Shown here piece after piece: positions 29,472 through 38,109 of a stretch of 41,573 nt of DNA; position 1 is the first letter of the stretch, and every line of letters begins with the position of its first letter. Source of the stretch: a virus; the IMG/VR virus record IMGVR_UViG_3300048625_000197, positions 1-41,573 of that record. The stretch is one strand, 5' to 3'. Under the pieces are notes generated by a model. That model was not told the DNA's origin, searched no databases, and saw nothing but the letters and a program-made list of their open reading frames with translations. The position numbers and the translations under genes were made by a program.

Positions 29472-30698
29472 CTATCTTAGGACCTCATAGCCGGTGAAGC
29501 GATTGTCTTTCGACACAATCCATGTACTCATGCCGGGGGCTGCGTCGGTTCCTGAGAAATCAGCAAACTCAGGGCTTCCTCCATCCATTGCGGGGTTTTG
29601 GATAAAGAGGAGTTGCCCGAAGTTACGAATGACCTCATGGTGGAAGTGGTTTCCCACAAGAACCGTAGCATCGCCCACAGGATAATGACCCGCTGCCATA
29701 TTTTTATACCAGTTGTACGCTTTAACATCAGGACTTCCGCCTGTTCCCTTTCCATAGATACTGCCATGTGTGAGTGCGTATATGTGGCCTTGAATATCCA
29801 TAGTTAAAGCTGGCTGATCATACGCGATGTTGAACGCGACATGGCTAAGTTTCTCATCGCGCTCAGCTGCCATTGCAGCGGCTTCAGCTACGAGCTGGTC
29901 AAAGTTGTCGTGTCGATTGTTTCGTTTACCGTTGTATCGGTTTTCTCCGTGGTTTCCGGGTACTGCCATAACTCGGAATTTTGGAAACTGGGTTGCTACG
30001 CGATCAAGGAAGTTAAGAAGGATTCCTGTCGTGGTTCTGATCTGGGCTCGCATGTCCATATCTACCTGCCACATCTGGTTTGGGTAGATCGAGCAACCTT
30101 CTACGAGGTCCCCGCCGAGCAAAAGTACGCCATCGCCTACAAACTTTCGATCAGTGGCAATACGCTCCTCTGCAAGAGTAAAGAAATGATCTAATCGCTC
30201 TATAAGGGCTTCAGTGCCCCCTCCAGCATCTTTACCTGTCTGGGTATCGTTTATATTGAACACCAGTGTGTTCTCCCCGGAAACAGGCTTCTGTGCCCTC
30301 GAATTTCTTTTAAGGCTGTTTAAAACTTGAATTCCATCCACAGTGGGTGTGGATAAGTCTGGTTCGATAACAAAACGATAACGCCAGACAGCCTGCGTCG
30401 TTGCAAGCTTCTGATCCTCGTTATCACGAGTCCACGCCACCGGATCATATTTCATCTCAGCAATGCGGACACGGTACCCGACAGGAATCTCAATGCCCAT
30501 CTCGGTGATCGCTGCCGCAAAATCAGGCTCCCCCTCAAGCGTAGGCAAAACGTCAGTTGTAATATACCTTACGTCATTAGCCTGAAATACGATTCCCGGT
30601 TCCCACCCTTTAGGGTGAGCCTGCCGGCTTCGCGTAGCCAGCGTAGGCTGAGGTGTTTGCAAGAATTCAGATAGGCCCACAGGTATTACACGCCCCAT
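29472..30698 (-). CDS. Calcineurin-like metallophosphoesterase
   Basis: 408 residues from ATG at 30698; the ORF extends to 30740 but the extra N-terminus overlaps the upstream gene by 74 nt and lacks an SD at a suitable distance. Metal-binding motifs occur in order: NINDTQTG (D near 151), LLGGDLVEG, VPGNHGEN, LTHGS and GNHFHHE. The first 140 residues form a separate domain (ending before the first metal motif) with no recognised fold. Candidates are a DNA exonuclease (SbcD/Mre11-like) or phosphatase. It forms a cassette with an HTH gene upstream and a HAD phosphatase downstream, within the virion operon. Confidence 0.8.
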   Translation of the reverse strand: MGRVIPVGLSEFLQTPQPTLATRSRQAHPKGWEPGIVFQANDVRYITTDVLPTLEGEPDFAAAITEMGIEIPVGYRVRIAEMKYDPVAWTRDNEDQKLATTQAVWRYRFVIEPDLSTPTVDGIQVLNSLKRNSRAQKPVSGENTLVFNINDTQTGKDAGGGTEALIERLDHFFTLAEERIATDRKFVGDGVLLLGGDLVEGCSIYPNQMWQVDMDMRAQIRTTTGILLNFLDRVATQFPKFRVMAVPGNHGENRYNGKRNNRHDNFDQLVAEAAAMAAERDEKLSHVAFNIAYDQPALTMDIQGHIYALTHGSIYGKGTGGSPDVKAYNWYKNMAAGHYPVGDATVLVGNHFHHEVIRNFGQLLFIQNPAMDGGSPEFADFSGTDAAPGMSTWIVSKDNRFTGYEVLR

Positions 30699-30906
30699 TT
30701 CGGTGTTTGCGTAAAGCCTCCACCTGAACAGGCAGGCCATACTCTTTTAATCCCGCAGCCAGTTGCGGCAGACTCCACTCTGGATTAAGAACAGCTTTCT
30801 TAACAGCGGTCTGTTCGTCTTGGTTGAGAGAATTTATCCAATCCGCAAACTTACAAGGAGTTTTATGGACAGGGGGCTTTGACAAAAAATCGGTTAAATC
30901 GGTCAT
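30667..30906 (-). CDS. HTH-like small protein preceding the phosphoesterase
   Basis: 79 residues. Helical with W-S-L-P-Q-L-A-x-G-L-K-E-Y-G-L-P-V as a helix-turn-helix core, then EALRKHRNGACNTC. The pattern 'x-L-x-x-x-G-x-x-V-x-x-x-x-L-x-x-H-R-x-G-x-C' is familiar from small actinophage proteins next to metallophosphoesterases. Cys17 (PCKF) and the C-terminal CNTC may bind zinc. A DNA-binding partner of the phosphoesterase is the inference. It overlaps that gene by 32 nt. Confidence 0.65.
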   Translation of the reverse strand: MTDLTDFLSKPPVHKTPCKFADWINSLNQDEQTAVKKAVLNPEWSLPQLAAGLKEYGLPVQVEALRKHRNGACNTCGPI

Positions 30907-30918
30907 GTAGTTAGCGTA

Positions 30919-31185
30919 CTACATATTGAAGACAATACGCTTCAAATCTGAAATCGTATTCTGATGTTCTGCCGTACCCACGAGATTATGAAAATACGCA
31001 AACTCAGCATCTTCATTATTTTGAAGCCCCGTCTGGCGAAAGTAGTACTCAGACTTCATATCATCGAGAGTAGCTTTAGGGCCCATACTGACAAGCGAGT
31101 TAAAGTAGGAATACTGATAGTCATAAAGACTTTTGCCATCAGGAAGCCCTGAGAGGTTCTTGTAATAGGTGAGTTCCTTTTCCAT
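30919..31185 (-). CDS. Small protein sharing the fibre N-terminal motif, 88 aa
   Basis: ATG at 31185, with GGAGG 4 nt upstream. Residues 8-26 (YKNLSGLPDGKSLYDYQYSY) match the N-terminus of the collagen-like fibre ([20 protein letters not shown]): the shared core is SGLP-x-G-x-SL-x-DY. Two later segments (LDDMKSEYYFRQTGL, and FAYFHNLVG to SDLKRIVF) repeat the theme loosely. In the fibre such a motif should anchor the protein to the tail, so this small protein may be a cofactor or chaperone that binds the same tail site. It is coupled to the zinc gene upstream by TAATG. Confidence 0.65.
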   Translation of the reverse strand: MEKELTYYKNLSGLPDGKSLYDYQYSYFNSLVSMGPKATLDDMKSEYYFRQTGLQNNEDAEFAYFHNLVGTAEHQNTISDLKRIVFNM

Positions 31186-31316
31186 TATGCCTCCACGACA
31201 TCTGTAATGATCTGACTGCAAGGGCCACACATAAATTGGTCAGCATCCGTTGTGATCGGAATAGCTACTCCATCATTTTCACAACCGCTAATGTGGCAAG
31301 TTACTAAGTAATTCAT
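31185..31316 (-). CDS. Small zinc-ribbon protein, 43 aa
   Basis: ATG at 31316 overlaps the fibre stop as TAATG and its TAA overlaps the next ATG; GGAG lies 7 nt upstream. VTCHISGCEN (C7, H8, C12) and FMCGPCS (C29, C32) form a CxxC-type metal site. Short and soluble. It follows the fibre gene in a tightly coupled trio (fibre, zinc protein, small fibre-motif protein). No family name. Confidence 0.6.
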   Translation of the reverse strand: MNYLVTCHISGCENDGVAIPITTDADQFMCGPCSQIITDVVEA

Positions 31317-33229
31317 TATCCAGCTCCAGATGAAGAGGTCATTTGGACAGCTGTCCAGTAAGTAAGAATAGCGTTCGCTGTAGCTCCATAGTAAGCCGTA
31401 CGAAGAGTAAACCCTGTCGTAGTAACACCGGATACCCATGTAACCATAGGTACTGCTGCGTTGTTAGTAGCTGTAGAAGTAACCATTGGAGCCTGAGAAA
31501 AACGACTTGTTGGGAAAGTAACTGCAATGCTACCTGCTGACCAAGGAGTAGCTGACGACAGGGTAGGGGATGCTGATCCAGCAGCTGTGCGGTAAGGAAT
31601 ACCAGCATCTCCGGGAGCTGACACACCAAGGTTTGTACGAGCCGTAGCTGCATCAGTAGCGCCTGTTCCGCCATTAGCGACAGCTACAGTGCCAGTTACG
31701 TTAGCTGCGTTCCCCGAGATATTTCCAGTGATCTGTGAACCAGCCAAAGCCAAAGTTGACTGCGCTTTATTTTTCCAAAGCCCTGAAGAGGACTCATACT
31801 GAAGAAGATCACCGTTAGTCTTTGACACGATCAAAACATCATGAAGTTCGTCAAGCTCAAAACCGTTTTGTGGTCGAACAAAGATCTCACCATTGCTACC
31901 GTTTACACGAGTAACAATACCAATGTAAACCTGATGAGCGGGGGCAACTGGCTTGTTTGATACGCCATAGAGAAGGTTCCCCGAAGTTCCAAGCCATACA
32001 GGATCCCCGGCAGTGGTAGCTGCTGAAGTATCTAGCCCAGCTAGGAGCCCTTGAGTAACAACATAGCCAAATCCATTTGTAGACAAAGTGGAGTCGATAA
32101 GGCCCATTGTTTTACTGGAAGTTGATTCAGCCCCATTAGAAGCTTTCGACACAATCATGTTTGTACCATCTGCGGAAGATACGTAAATAGCCTGCCCTTT
32201 AGTAAGAGCCTCACCAGCTTTTACCTGATGCTTAATAGCTACCGAGTAGTTATCGATCCATGAAGTGTCATAATCAGTACCAGATGTCTTAGATAAAATC
32301 TGCCCCGTCGTACCGCCAGCGGGAACTCCAGCGCCGGTAGCCCCGGTTGCCCCAGTTGCTCCAGTAGGGCCGGTAGGACCAGCAGGACCAGTAGGCCCGG
32401 TAGCTCCTTGAATACCCTGCGGACCCTGAGCCCCCGTAGCTCCGGTAGCTCCTGGCGCACCTGTTGCCCCAGTAGCCCCAGTAGTTCCTATAGTACCTGC
32501 TAATGAAAAATTAATTACAACAGGATTTCCATTTCCGAAACCTACTGTTCCTGATAAATAAGTAACTCCATAAGTTACATACGTAGAGTTATCTGTAATT
32601 GAAGTAATTTGAAAATATGCCTGATGAGAAGAAGCATTATTATTCGAAATAATCGAAATAATAGTATTAGTGTTGATGCCTAGTAAATAAGGCCCAACAG
32701 AAGCTGGAATTGCGTTTGTTTTATGAATCCATATAGTAGTTATCGATGCTGGAGTAGTTGAGTTAAAAAGTAACTGTCCCGTAGTTGGCGGAGCTGACGT
32801 AGTAGTGGAATAGTTAAATTTGCTTCCACCTTTATCTCCTTGCGCACCAGCAGTTCCAGTAGCTCCAGTAGATCCAGTAGCTCCGGTAACTCCTTGAATA
32901 CCCTGAAGTCCTTGAGGCCCGGTAGCTCCGGTAGCCCCCGTAGGACCTGTCGGTCCCATAGGCCCCGTAGCTCCGGTAGGCCCAGTAGGCCCTACTGAGA
33001 TAGCGTTCCAAAGAGTACCATCATAAACCTTAAGAGTTCCATCAGTTGGGTTATACCAACCATCTCCGGTAGCTGGAGTAGCAGGCTGTGTAGTAGACAC
33101 AAAAATATGTGTCTGTCCGCCACCAGCTGCGTTCCACCCATTCTTGAAAACTTCAAGCATGTAGTCGTCAAGAGAAAGACCGGAGGGTAGGCCACTACCG
33201 GTCTTGAAGAACGGATACTGATATTCCAC
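31316..33229 (-). CDS. Collagen-like tail fibre protein
   Basis: 637 residues; GTG at 33229, with GGAG 5 nt upstream. The N-terminus (about 1-40) carries [12 protein letters not shown], a tail-anchor candidate. At about 78-133 and 246-300 lie two Gly-x-y collagen-like blocks rich in [10 protein letters not shown] and [10 protein letters not shown], which should form triple helices. Between them is a 110-residue beta domain encoded by unusually AT-rich DNA. After the second block come a beta domain often seen in phage fibres ([20 protein letters not shown]), a short linker [21 protein letters not shown]-like segment and a C-terminal domain. Trimeric adsorption fibre. Confidence 0.85.
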   Translation of the reverse strand: MEYQYPFFKTGSGLPSGLSLDDYMLEVFKNGWNAAGGGQTHIFVSTTQPATPATGDGWYNPTDGTLKVYDGTLWNAISVGPTGPTGATGPMGPTGPTGATGATGPQGLQGIQGVTGATGSTGATGTAGAQGDKGGSKFNYSTTTSAPPTTGQLLFNSTTPASITTIWIHKTNAIPASVGPYLLGINTNTIISIISNNNASSHQAYFQITSITDNSTYVTYGVTYLSGTVGFGNGNPVVINFSLAGTIGTTGATGATGAPGATGATGAQGPQGIQGATGPTGPAGPTGPTGATGATGATGAGVPAGGTTGQILSKTSGTDYDTSWIDNYSVAIKHQVKAGEALTKGQAIYVSSADGTNMIVSKASNGAESTSSKTMGLIDSTLSTNGFGYVVTQGLLAGLDTSAATTAGDPVWLGTSGNLLYGVSNKPVAPAHQVYIGIVTRVNGSNGEIFVRPQNGFELDELHDVLIVSKTNGDLLQYESSSGLWKNKAQSTLALAGSQITGNISGNAANVTGTVAVANGGTGATDAATARTNLGVSAPGDAGIPYRTAAGSASPTLSSATPWSAGSIAVTFPTSRFSQAPMVTSTATNNAAVPMVTWVSGVTTTGFTLRTAYYGATANAILTYWTAVQMTSSSGAG

Positions 33230-33240
33230 AAAAACTCCAA

Positions 33241-33276
33241 AAATAAAGGCCCTACCCGATTGTATCGGATAGGGCC
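33241..33276 (-). terminator. Terminator after the major capsid gene
   Basis: Read leftward, GGCCCTATCCGAT and ATCGGGTAGGGCC pair over 13 bp with one wobble and a 3-nt loop, followed by TTTATTTTT. It separates capsid from fibre. A strong signal here probably reduces downstream transcription so that capsid is made in excess. Confidence 0.85.
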
Positions 33277-33290
33277 CCTACTTTGGGTGA

Positions 33291-34502
33291 CTAGGACTCG
33301 ATGATGTCCGAGATCAGACCGTGGGTGTTACGACGATCAGTACCAAGCTCGTGGTACTCAACGAGGCGAGCGTAGTAAGCGTCGTAATCGCCAGAAGCGT
33401 CACGAACCTGCTTCCACATGCTGCCATCGCGGTCGAGCCAGTGAGCTTCCTGATCGCGGTAGAACGTAAGTGCGTCCTCGTTGACAAAGTACTGCTTGCC
33501 AAGAGGTGCATCAACGTCTGCTACGACAGGGATTTCGCCGTTGTCGGTAGTGAACGCAAGGCCGGTGAAACCGCCCTTGAATTCCTGCTGGTTGACAACG
33601 CTACGCTGCTGCGAGAGCAGGTTGAAGTAGCTACGACGAACACCGAGCGACTGGAAGATAACCGTGGTCGAACCACCGCGAGTGCGGATACGGTCAGCCA
33701 TCTGAATCATCAGACCTTCCGAAAGTGCACGTGCGGTACCACCGTTGGACGAAACCTCTGCCGTCCACTCGGGCTCAGCCGAGGGGTCGATGTTGTAGAG
33801 GGTTCCGCTCGAAGCGATGATTGACTCAAGACCCGTGATTTCACGGAAGCTTGAACCGGTACGGGTGATGATCTGACCAGCGGTTACGTTGAACGTAGCG
33901 CCCGACAGGGTGACAGTGTTGGCACCTGAGGTCAGGTCAACTGCGGTAACGGTACGACCCGATACGGCAACAGTAGGACCTGAAACGGTTACAACATCGA
34001 CAACTGCGCCGATCTGGAACAGGCGAGCGTCCGTAACAGCAACGATGTTTACACCGGTACCGTTGGTCTTGACGGTACCAATAGCACCGTTGCCCGAACC
34101 ATAGATCTGACGGTTGAGGTCCTTCTTGAAGTCATTCTTCAAGCCCTCAATCTCGTTGTCAAGAGCCTTAGCAAAGGCCTTGGGGTCAGTCTCCGACAGG
34201 GCAATAGCCTGACCGGTGAGCTGAATTCCACCGTACTGGTACTTGAGGCCGATACGAGCGGCGGCGTGACCCTGCTGACCAGCAGCGGGGAGAGCTTCCA
34301 TCTCGTTACGAGCTCCGATACCGGAGTTACGACGGGTGTGGACAGGGAAGGTTACGTACTTACCGCCAGTCTCGTTCGAAACACCGCTCGAAGAGCGCGT
34401 GATGCGCTTAAGAGTAGTGACCTCGTTGTTGAGCTGTTCGCGGATACGACCCTGATATACCTCTTTGAGGAGAGGCGTAATGGTGGACAGTGTTGCTGCC
34501 AT
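33291..34502 (-). CDS. Major capsid protein (HK97-like)
   Basis: 403 residues; AAGGA about 10-12 nt before the ATG. N-terminal helix (ITPLLKEVYQGRIREQLNNE) and then VSNETGGKYVTFPVHTRRNS and a glycine-rich segment (GQQGHAAARIGLKYQYGGIQ), followed by the spine-helix-like LDNEIEGLKNDFKKDLNRQI; this is the pattern of HK97-fold phage capsid proteins. An Ig-like or beta insertion at about 150-225 (VVDVVTVSGPTVAVSGRTV) may decorate the surface. The gene follows the scaffold gene and precedes a strong terminator, the classic capsid arrangement. Long length and position make this assignment secure. Confidence 0.9.
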   Translation of the reverse strand: MAATLSTITPLLKEVYQGRIREQLNNEVTTLKRITRSSSGVSNETGGKYVTFPVHTRRNSGIGARNEMEALPAAGQQGHAAARIGLKYQYGGIQLTGQAIALSETDPKAFAKALDNEIEGLKNDFKKDLNRQIYGSGNGAIGTVKTNGTGVNIVAVTDARLFQIGAVVDVVTVSGPTVAVSGRTVTAVDLTSGANTVTLSGATFNVTAGQIITRTGSSFREITGLESIIASSGTLYNIDPSAEPEWTAEVSSNGGTARALSEGLMIQMADRIRTRGGSTTVIFQSLGVRRSYFNLLSQQRSVVNQQEFKGGFTGLAFTTDNGEIPVVADVDAPLGKQYFVNEDALTFYRDQEAHWLDRDGSMWKQVRDASGDYDAYYARLVEYHELGTDRRNTHGLISDIIES

Positions 34503-34532
34503 GATTGCGTTTTCCTTAGTTAGGAGTGGTGG

Positions 34533-35354
34533 CTAAGCCTTGCCCTGCGACAGGTAGGCAGCAATAAGATCTTGTGTCTCATTACGAGACATTTCACCTA
34601 CTGTACGCTGCACTCCCTGTGGCGTTCCACCCGAAGTGGGAAGAAGGCGTGGAGCTGAGTCACCGGGACGGGGGGTTGTGAGAATTCGTTCACGAAGAGA
34701 ATCAAACTGTTCTGCTGCCTGAGCAAGCGGAACAAACTGATCATTCTGTGAACTTAGAAAAGCAGCTGTACGAAGAATTTCTTGCATGTCAGCTTCGGAG
34801 TATCCTTTGCTGTTTACAAGATCCTTAATCTCGGCATCAAGCTCTGATTCAGCTTCCATCTGCAACTCGTATTCTTGCTGTTTCTCAAGAAATTCCATAA
34901 TGGCTTCTTGACCTTTAGCAAGCTCCGCATAGCGCGGGTCAACTGAATCAGATGACGACTCATCTGATTCAATTTCGTCAGCGATGTCCTGAGCTTCTGC
35001 CTTCGTAGGCATGCGCCCATTTTCTTGAAGGAAGTTACCAAGGGCCTCATACATAGCTTCCGGGTTCTCATCCATTTGCTGAACGATTGCTCGGTAGTTA
35101 GTTAGTTCCTCGGGAGTACCAAGGTCCTTGTATGGTGCATACTCAGAACTGATAGTTTCAAAACGCTTATTTACGCCCTGATCCCACTTGTTGAGTTCTG
35201 GCTGAATGAGTTGGAAGGCAGCATCGCCCAGCTTCTCTTTGATGGGTTCCCATGCGGGGTTAAAACCGCCTGTCGTATCCGGCCCTGTAGCCTCAGTTGC
35301 TTCAATGTTTCCGTCGAAACTTTCAGCGGACTCTGTACCTTCTTCAAATCCCAT
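34533..35354 (-). CDS. Scaffolding protein
   Basis: 273 residues, acidic in its first two thirds and helical, with ESESDESSSDSVDPRYAELA and LEKQQEYELQMEAESELDAE. The C-terminus (RNETQDLIAAYLSQGKA) is the likely capsid-binding helix. AAGGAGATATATC lies upstream of the ATG, close to the T7-type leader. It directly precedes the capsid gene. Acidic and helical composition, size and position are those of a scaffold; no protease motif seen. Confidence 0.85.
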   Translation of the reverse strand: MGFEEGTESAESFDGNIEATEATGPDTTGGFNPAWEPIKEKLGDAAFQLIQPELNKWDQGVNKRFETISSEYAPYKDLGTPEELTNYRAIVQQMDENPEAMYEALGNFLQENGRMPTKAEAQDIADEIESDESSSDSVDPRYAELAKGQEAIMEFLEKQQEYELQMEAESELDAEIKDLVNSKGYSEADMQEILRTAAFLSSQNDQFVPLAQAAEQFDSLRERILTTPRPGDSAPRLLPTSGGTPQGVQRTVGEMSRNETQDLIAAYLSQGKA

Positions 35355-35424
35355 TGTGATATATCTCCTTGCCGTACCTACAAGTAGGCCCTAGCTAGAT
35401 AGTTTGTCTGTAATCGGTTATCGG

Positions 35425-35631
35425 TTACAGTCCTACGACGGAAATGCCGTGGGTCTTGCAGACGTAAATCAGATCATCCTTAGTCGCTGCGTCAAGAAAC
35501 GCTGCGGGGTATGAACCTGATACGCCAGATCCTGAAATAGCAGTGCGAAGGTCACTGATCGTGGGCTTCGTGTTTGCTCGCTTGTTTAGACGCTGCGGAG
35601 TAGTATCCGCGTTCTGGTCAAAGTTTGCCAT
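35425..35631 (-). CDS. Small hypothetical protein between portal and scaffold, 68 aa
   Basis: The sequence has a polar N-terminus (MANFDQNADTTPQRLNKRAN) then TKPTISDLRTAISGSGVSGS and YPAAFLDAATKDDLIYVCKT. The last part resembles a SAP- or LEM-like helix-turn-helix (ATKDDLIYVCKTHGI). I recall homologous small proteins at this site in actinophage structural operons. Its role could be a head decoration or assembly factor. Two nt separate it from the portal stop; an inverted repeat CTGTAA/TTACAG lies at its 3' end (35408-35430). Confidence 0.6.
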   Translation of the reverse strand: MANFDQNADTTPQRLNKRANTKPTISDLRTAISGSGVSGSYPAAFLDAATKDDLIYVCKTHGISVVGL

Positions 35632-35633
35632 TG

Positions 35634-37760
35634 TTATGCTCCGGGGTTATTGGGGTCTTGGGCAGGGCTACTACCACTCATCGTAGCACCTGAAGGGCCA
35701 TTTTGCGGTGCTTGGCCCATCATTGCTTGCTGAGCTGCTTGCTGCATCATCTGTTGTTGCTGCTGTTGCTGAAGGAAAGCCTCATGCTGAGCAACGTGCA
35801 AATCAAACTGCTTGCGGATAGCTTCTGGTAGAGCTTCATATTCTTGCGACATACGGAAGGTGTTGTGAACTTCAATGTGCTTTTCGTGAATATCGAAATT
35901 GTCTACCTTTACGACAGGGGGCATCTGCTGAGGCTGGGATGGCTGAGCCATAGGGTCCTGCGGAGCCATCTGCTGCATTTGAGCTTGCATCTGGAACTGC
36001 TGCTCTTGCATCTGAAGTTCCATCGGATTCAGCATCTTCATCTTGATGTTCTCACGCTGAGCCTTACGCTCCGCTACCTGCAAGATATCAAGAATCTTTT
36101 GAGCACCACCAACCTCAAGAAGACGAAGGGCAAGAGGCTGATCAATCAGTCCCATACCGAACATATCCATGACGCGAGCATCTTGAGCTGCTTTAGAGAT
36201 ACCGACAGAAGAGCCGGGCTGGATACGGATATCCGTACCGTTCTTTACGTCAGCTCCAGTGAGGAGAAGAGTATCGAACGACCCATCGGCACCGATCGTC
36301 TTGATCTTACGGCGAATATCAACAAACTGAACAAAGTTCTCAATGGTCTGCTGAGCGATACGGCTATAACCATCTTCAATGTTCTGGAACTGTGGCGTAC
36401 GGTACGAGTTATCAGCTTCCTGAAGGAACGAGATGGCAGTACCTGCGGTGACTCCTGTCGGGGCTTTTCCACGTGAAACATCGTGCTGACCGCCAATGTC
36501 TTCCATGTCGGTAAGAACACGGTCCTGCTGGTCCACGTAGTACGACGGGAGCGGACTGAGCTGGATCGGCTGGGGAGCTGCGAATCCTGCCTTGTACTCG
36601 ATAACAAGACCGGGTTCGTTAGTGATCTTGCTGGGAACAATGGAGCCCTTTTGAGCGAGAAGCTGAGGCTTAGCCATACGGTTTCCGGCCTCGCTAATTT
36701 GCGAGCGAAGAGTGTTGTATTCACGCTGGAGTGGGTTCAAGTCAACCAGCGGCGAGTCGCCATAGAAGGTGCTAGTGGGAATGTGCTCAAACTTGGTGAA
36801 TGGGTACTGTCCGTGGTGGTAAGGCATCCCATCTCGGGTAATCGACACAATGAAATCATTGATCGAAATAATTACGCCACCCTGCGGCATCAACTTATGG
36901 GCTCCGGGCTTCAGCCATGTCTCATAGACAATAACTGAATCAGGAGCACTGGAGTTAATATTTCCTAGGTTAAGGTAGCCTTCCTCAATGATCTGGTTTG
37001 CGCTAGAAGAGTTTGGCTGTAGATCGTGCCCATTAAGTGCATCACCAAAATACTGCTTGCACCATGATACGGGCTTTGTATAGGCGTTAATGATGAAAGG
37101 CTGGTCATCAATGTCCTGCTCACGTAGGTCAGGAACAAAAAGGTGGAAAGGTGTTACAGCTCCAAAACGAATGTTTCCTTGCTGACCAGATACCTTATCG
37201 GTAGCGTCCTGATCCCACCATGTCTTAATAAAACCAGTACCGGTTACGACAGTCCACCACATTGCACGTGAGTAGTGGTAGCGAAGTTTCTGGGCCTCAG
37301 AGATAGAACTCCATGCCTGCTCGGCTGCGTACGCGGCGCGAACGTCTTCGTCCTCAGCTGTCGCCGGGACGGCTGTAGCATTAGGGATTGCCGATAAGAA
37401 CTGGGCAAGCTCAGAGCGAACAAACGCGCGAGTACGGTTAATTGTTTTACGCTGCGAGTAATACGGCTTCTTAGGCATAATAAGTTTGCCTTGAAGATCT
37501 GCCGGGTACTGCCCACCCGATTGCTCTACCCACTGCTGCCCGTAGAAGAAGGCCATGTTGGTATACCACTGGAGTTGACGCTGAGTACGAGCCTGTTTAG
37601 CTTTAGAGTGCTCAGAACGTACCCAAGCTGCAAGCTTGGATGCGTCCTTTGAAGCTAAGAAAGCTTTGAGGTCAAAGCCATCATTTACCGGAAGCTTAGT
37701 CGGATTCGAAGAACTCTGCGTCGAGTCCAAGCTCGGTGATGAAGGATTGCTCATACTCAT
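35634..37760 (-). CDS. Portal protein
   Basis: 708 residues; starts at ATG 37760 (MSMSN). The N-terminal half has RQLQWYTNMAFFYGQQWVEQ and a conserved R-x-x-x-N-R-x-R-x-F-V segment (INRTRAFVRSELAQF). Then come strand-rich parts, a stem-like LQREYNTLRSQISEAGNRMA, and a long Gln/Met-rich C-terminal tail (residues 590-708). This is the plan of podoviral portals of the P22/phi29 general type. Twelve copies would form the DNA channel and the docking site for terminase and adaptor. The first 65 nt overlap the preceding membrane-protein gene. Confidence 0.85.
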   Translation of the reverse strand: MSMSNPSSPSLDSTQSSSNPTKLPVNDGFDLKAFLASKDASKLAAWVRSEHSKAKQARTQRQLQWYTNMAFFYGQQWVEQSGGQYPADLQGKLIMPKKPYYSQRKTINRTRAFVRSELAQFLSAIPNATAVPATAEDEDVRAAYAAEQAWSSISEAQKLRYHYSRAMWWTVVTGTGFIKTWWDQDATDKVSGQQGNIRFGAVTPFHLFVPDLREQDIDDQPFIINAYTKPVSWCKQYFGDALNGHDLQPNSSSANQIIEEGYLNLGNINSSAPDSVIVYETWLKPGAHKLMPQGGVIISINDFIVSITRDGMPYHHGQYPFTKFEHIPTSTFYGDSPLVDLNPLQREYNTLRSQISEAGNRMAKPQLLAQKGSIVPSKITNEPGLVIEYKAGFAAPQPIQLSPLPSYYVDQQDRVLTDMEDIGGQHDVSRGKAPTGVTAGTAISFLQEADNSYRTPQFQNIEDGYSRIAQQTIENFVQFVDIRRKIKTIGADGSFDTLLLTGADVKNGTDIRIQPGSSVGISKAAQDARVMDMFGMGLIDQPLALRLLEVGGAQKILDILQVAERKAQRENIKMKMLNPMELQMQEQQFQMQAQMQQMAPQDPMAQPSQPQQMPPVVKVDNFDIHEKHIEVHNTFRMSQEYEALPEAIRKQFDLHVAQHEAFLQQQQQQQMMQQAAQQAMMGQAPQNGPSGATMSGSSPAQDPNNPGA

Positions 37761-38109
37761 TTACTGGATCCTCTGCTAAACCGGGATTGCGTTCTGCAAT
37801 TCGGGAAATCTCGCCCTCGTCTGATGGGTCAAACGTATTGAACCCATCATACCCGGAAGTAGGCGTTACTGCTGTAATTGCTTGATACGCCATAACATCC
37901 TGAGATGCTACAAGCTGCACATATCGCTCTTCACGAAAACCTGACTCACTTAGAAGTTGCCTGTACGTCGTCAGAATTGCCAGCTGGCTTTCCAAGTTTG
38001 ACTCCTGCTGCTTTTGCAAGCTTCTCAGCAACTTTGTCACCAGAAAGGTCATCAATGCCAGTAGAACGACCAGCAAGGATGTGGGTAATAGCCATAAGAG
38101 ATTCGACAA
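37696..38109 (-). CDS. Membrane-anchored protein whose 5' third overlaps another gene
   Basis: 137 residues. The TTG at 38109 has AAGGA 5-6 nt upstream (AGAAGGACAACTTG). The N-terminus is a membrane helix (LLWLLPTSLLVVLLALMTFL) followed by a coiled segment; the second half has VASQDVMAYQAITAVTPTSG and YDGFNTFDPSDEGEISRIAE. I recall actinophage proteins with a hydrophobic N-terminus and this SQD-x-x-AYQAI / GYDG core between terminase and portal. The first 164 nt are out of frame within the 157-residue gene at 37946-38419. A downstream GTG (37922 region) would avoid the overlap but lose the membrane helix. Confidence 0.6.
   Translation of the reverse strand: MSNLLWLLPTSLLVVLLALMTFLVTKLLRSLQKQQESNLESQLAILTTYRQLLSESGFREERYVQLVASQDVMAYQAITAVTPTSGYDGFNTFDPSDEGEISRIAERNPGLAEDPVNEYEQSFITELGLDAEFFESD

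Noticed and set aside
36483-36938. Rightward ORF of 151 aa
   Set aside because: Antisense shadow inside the portal gene.
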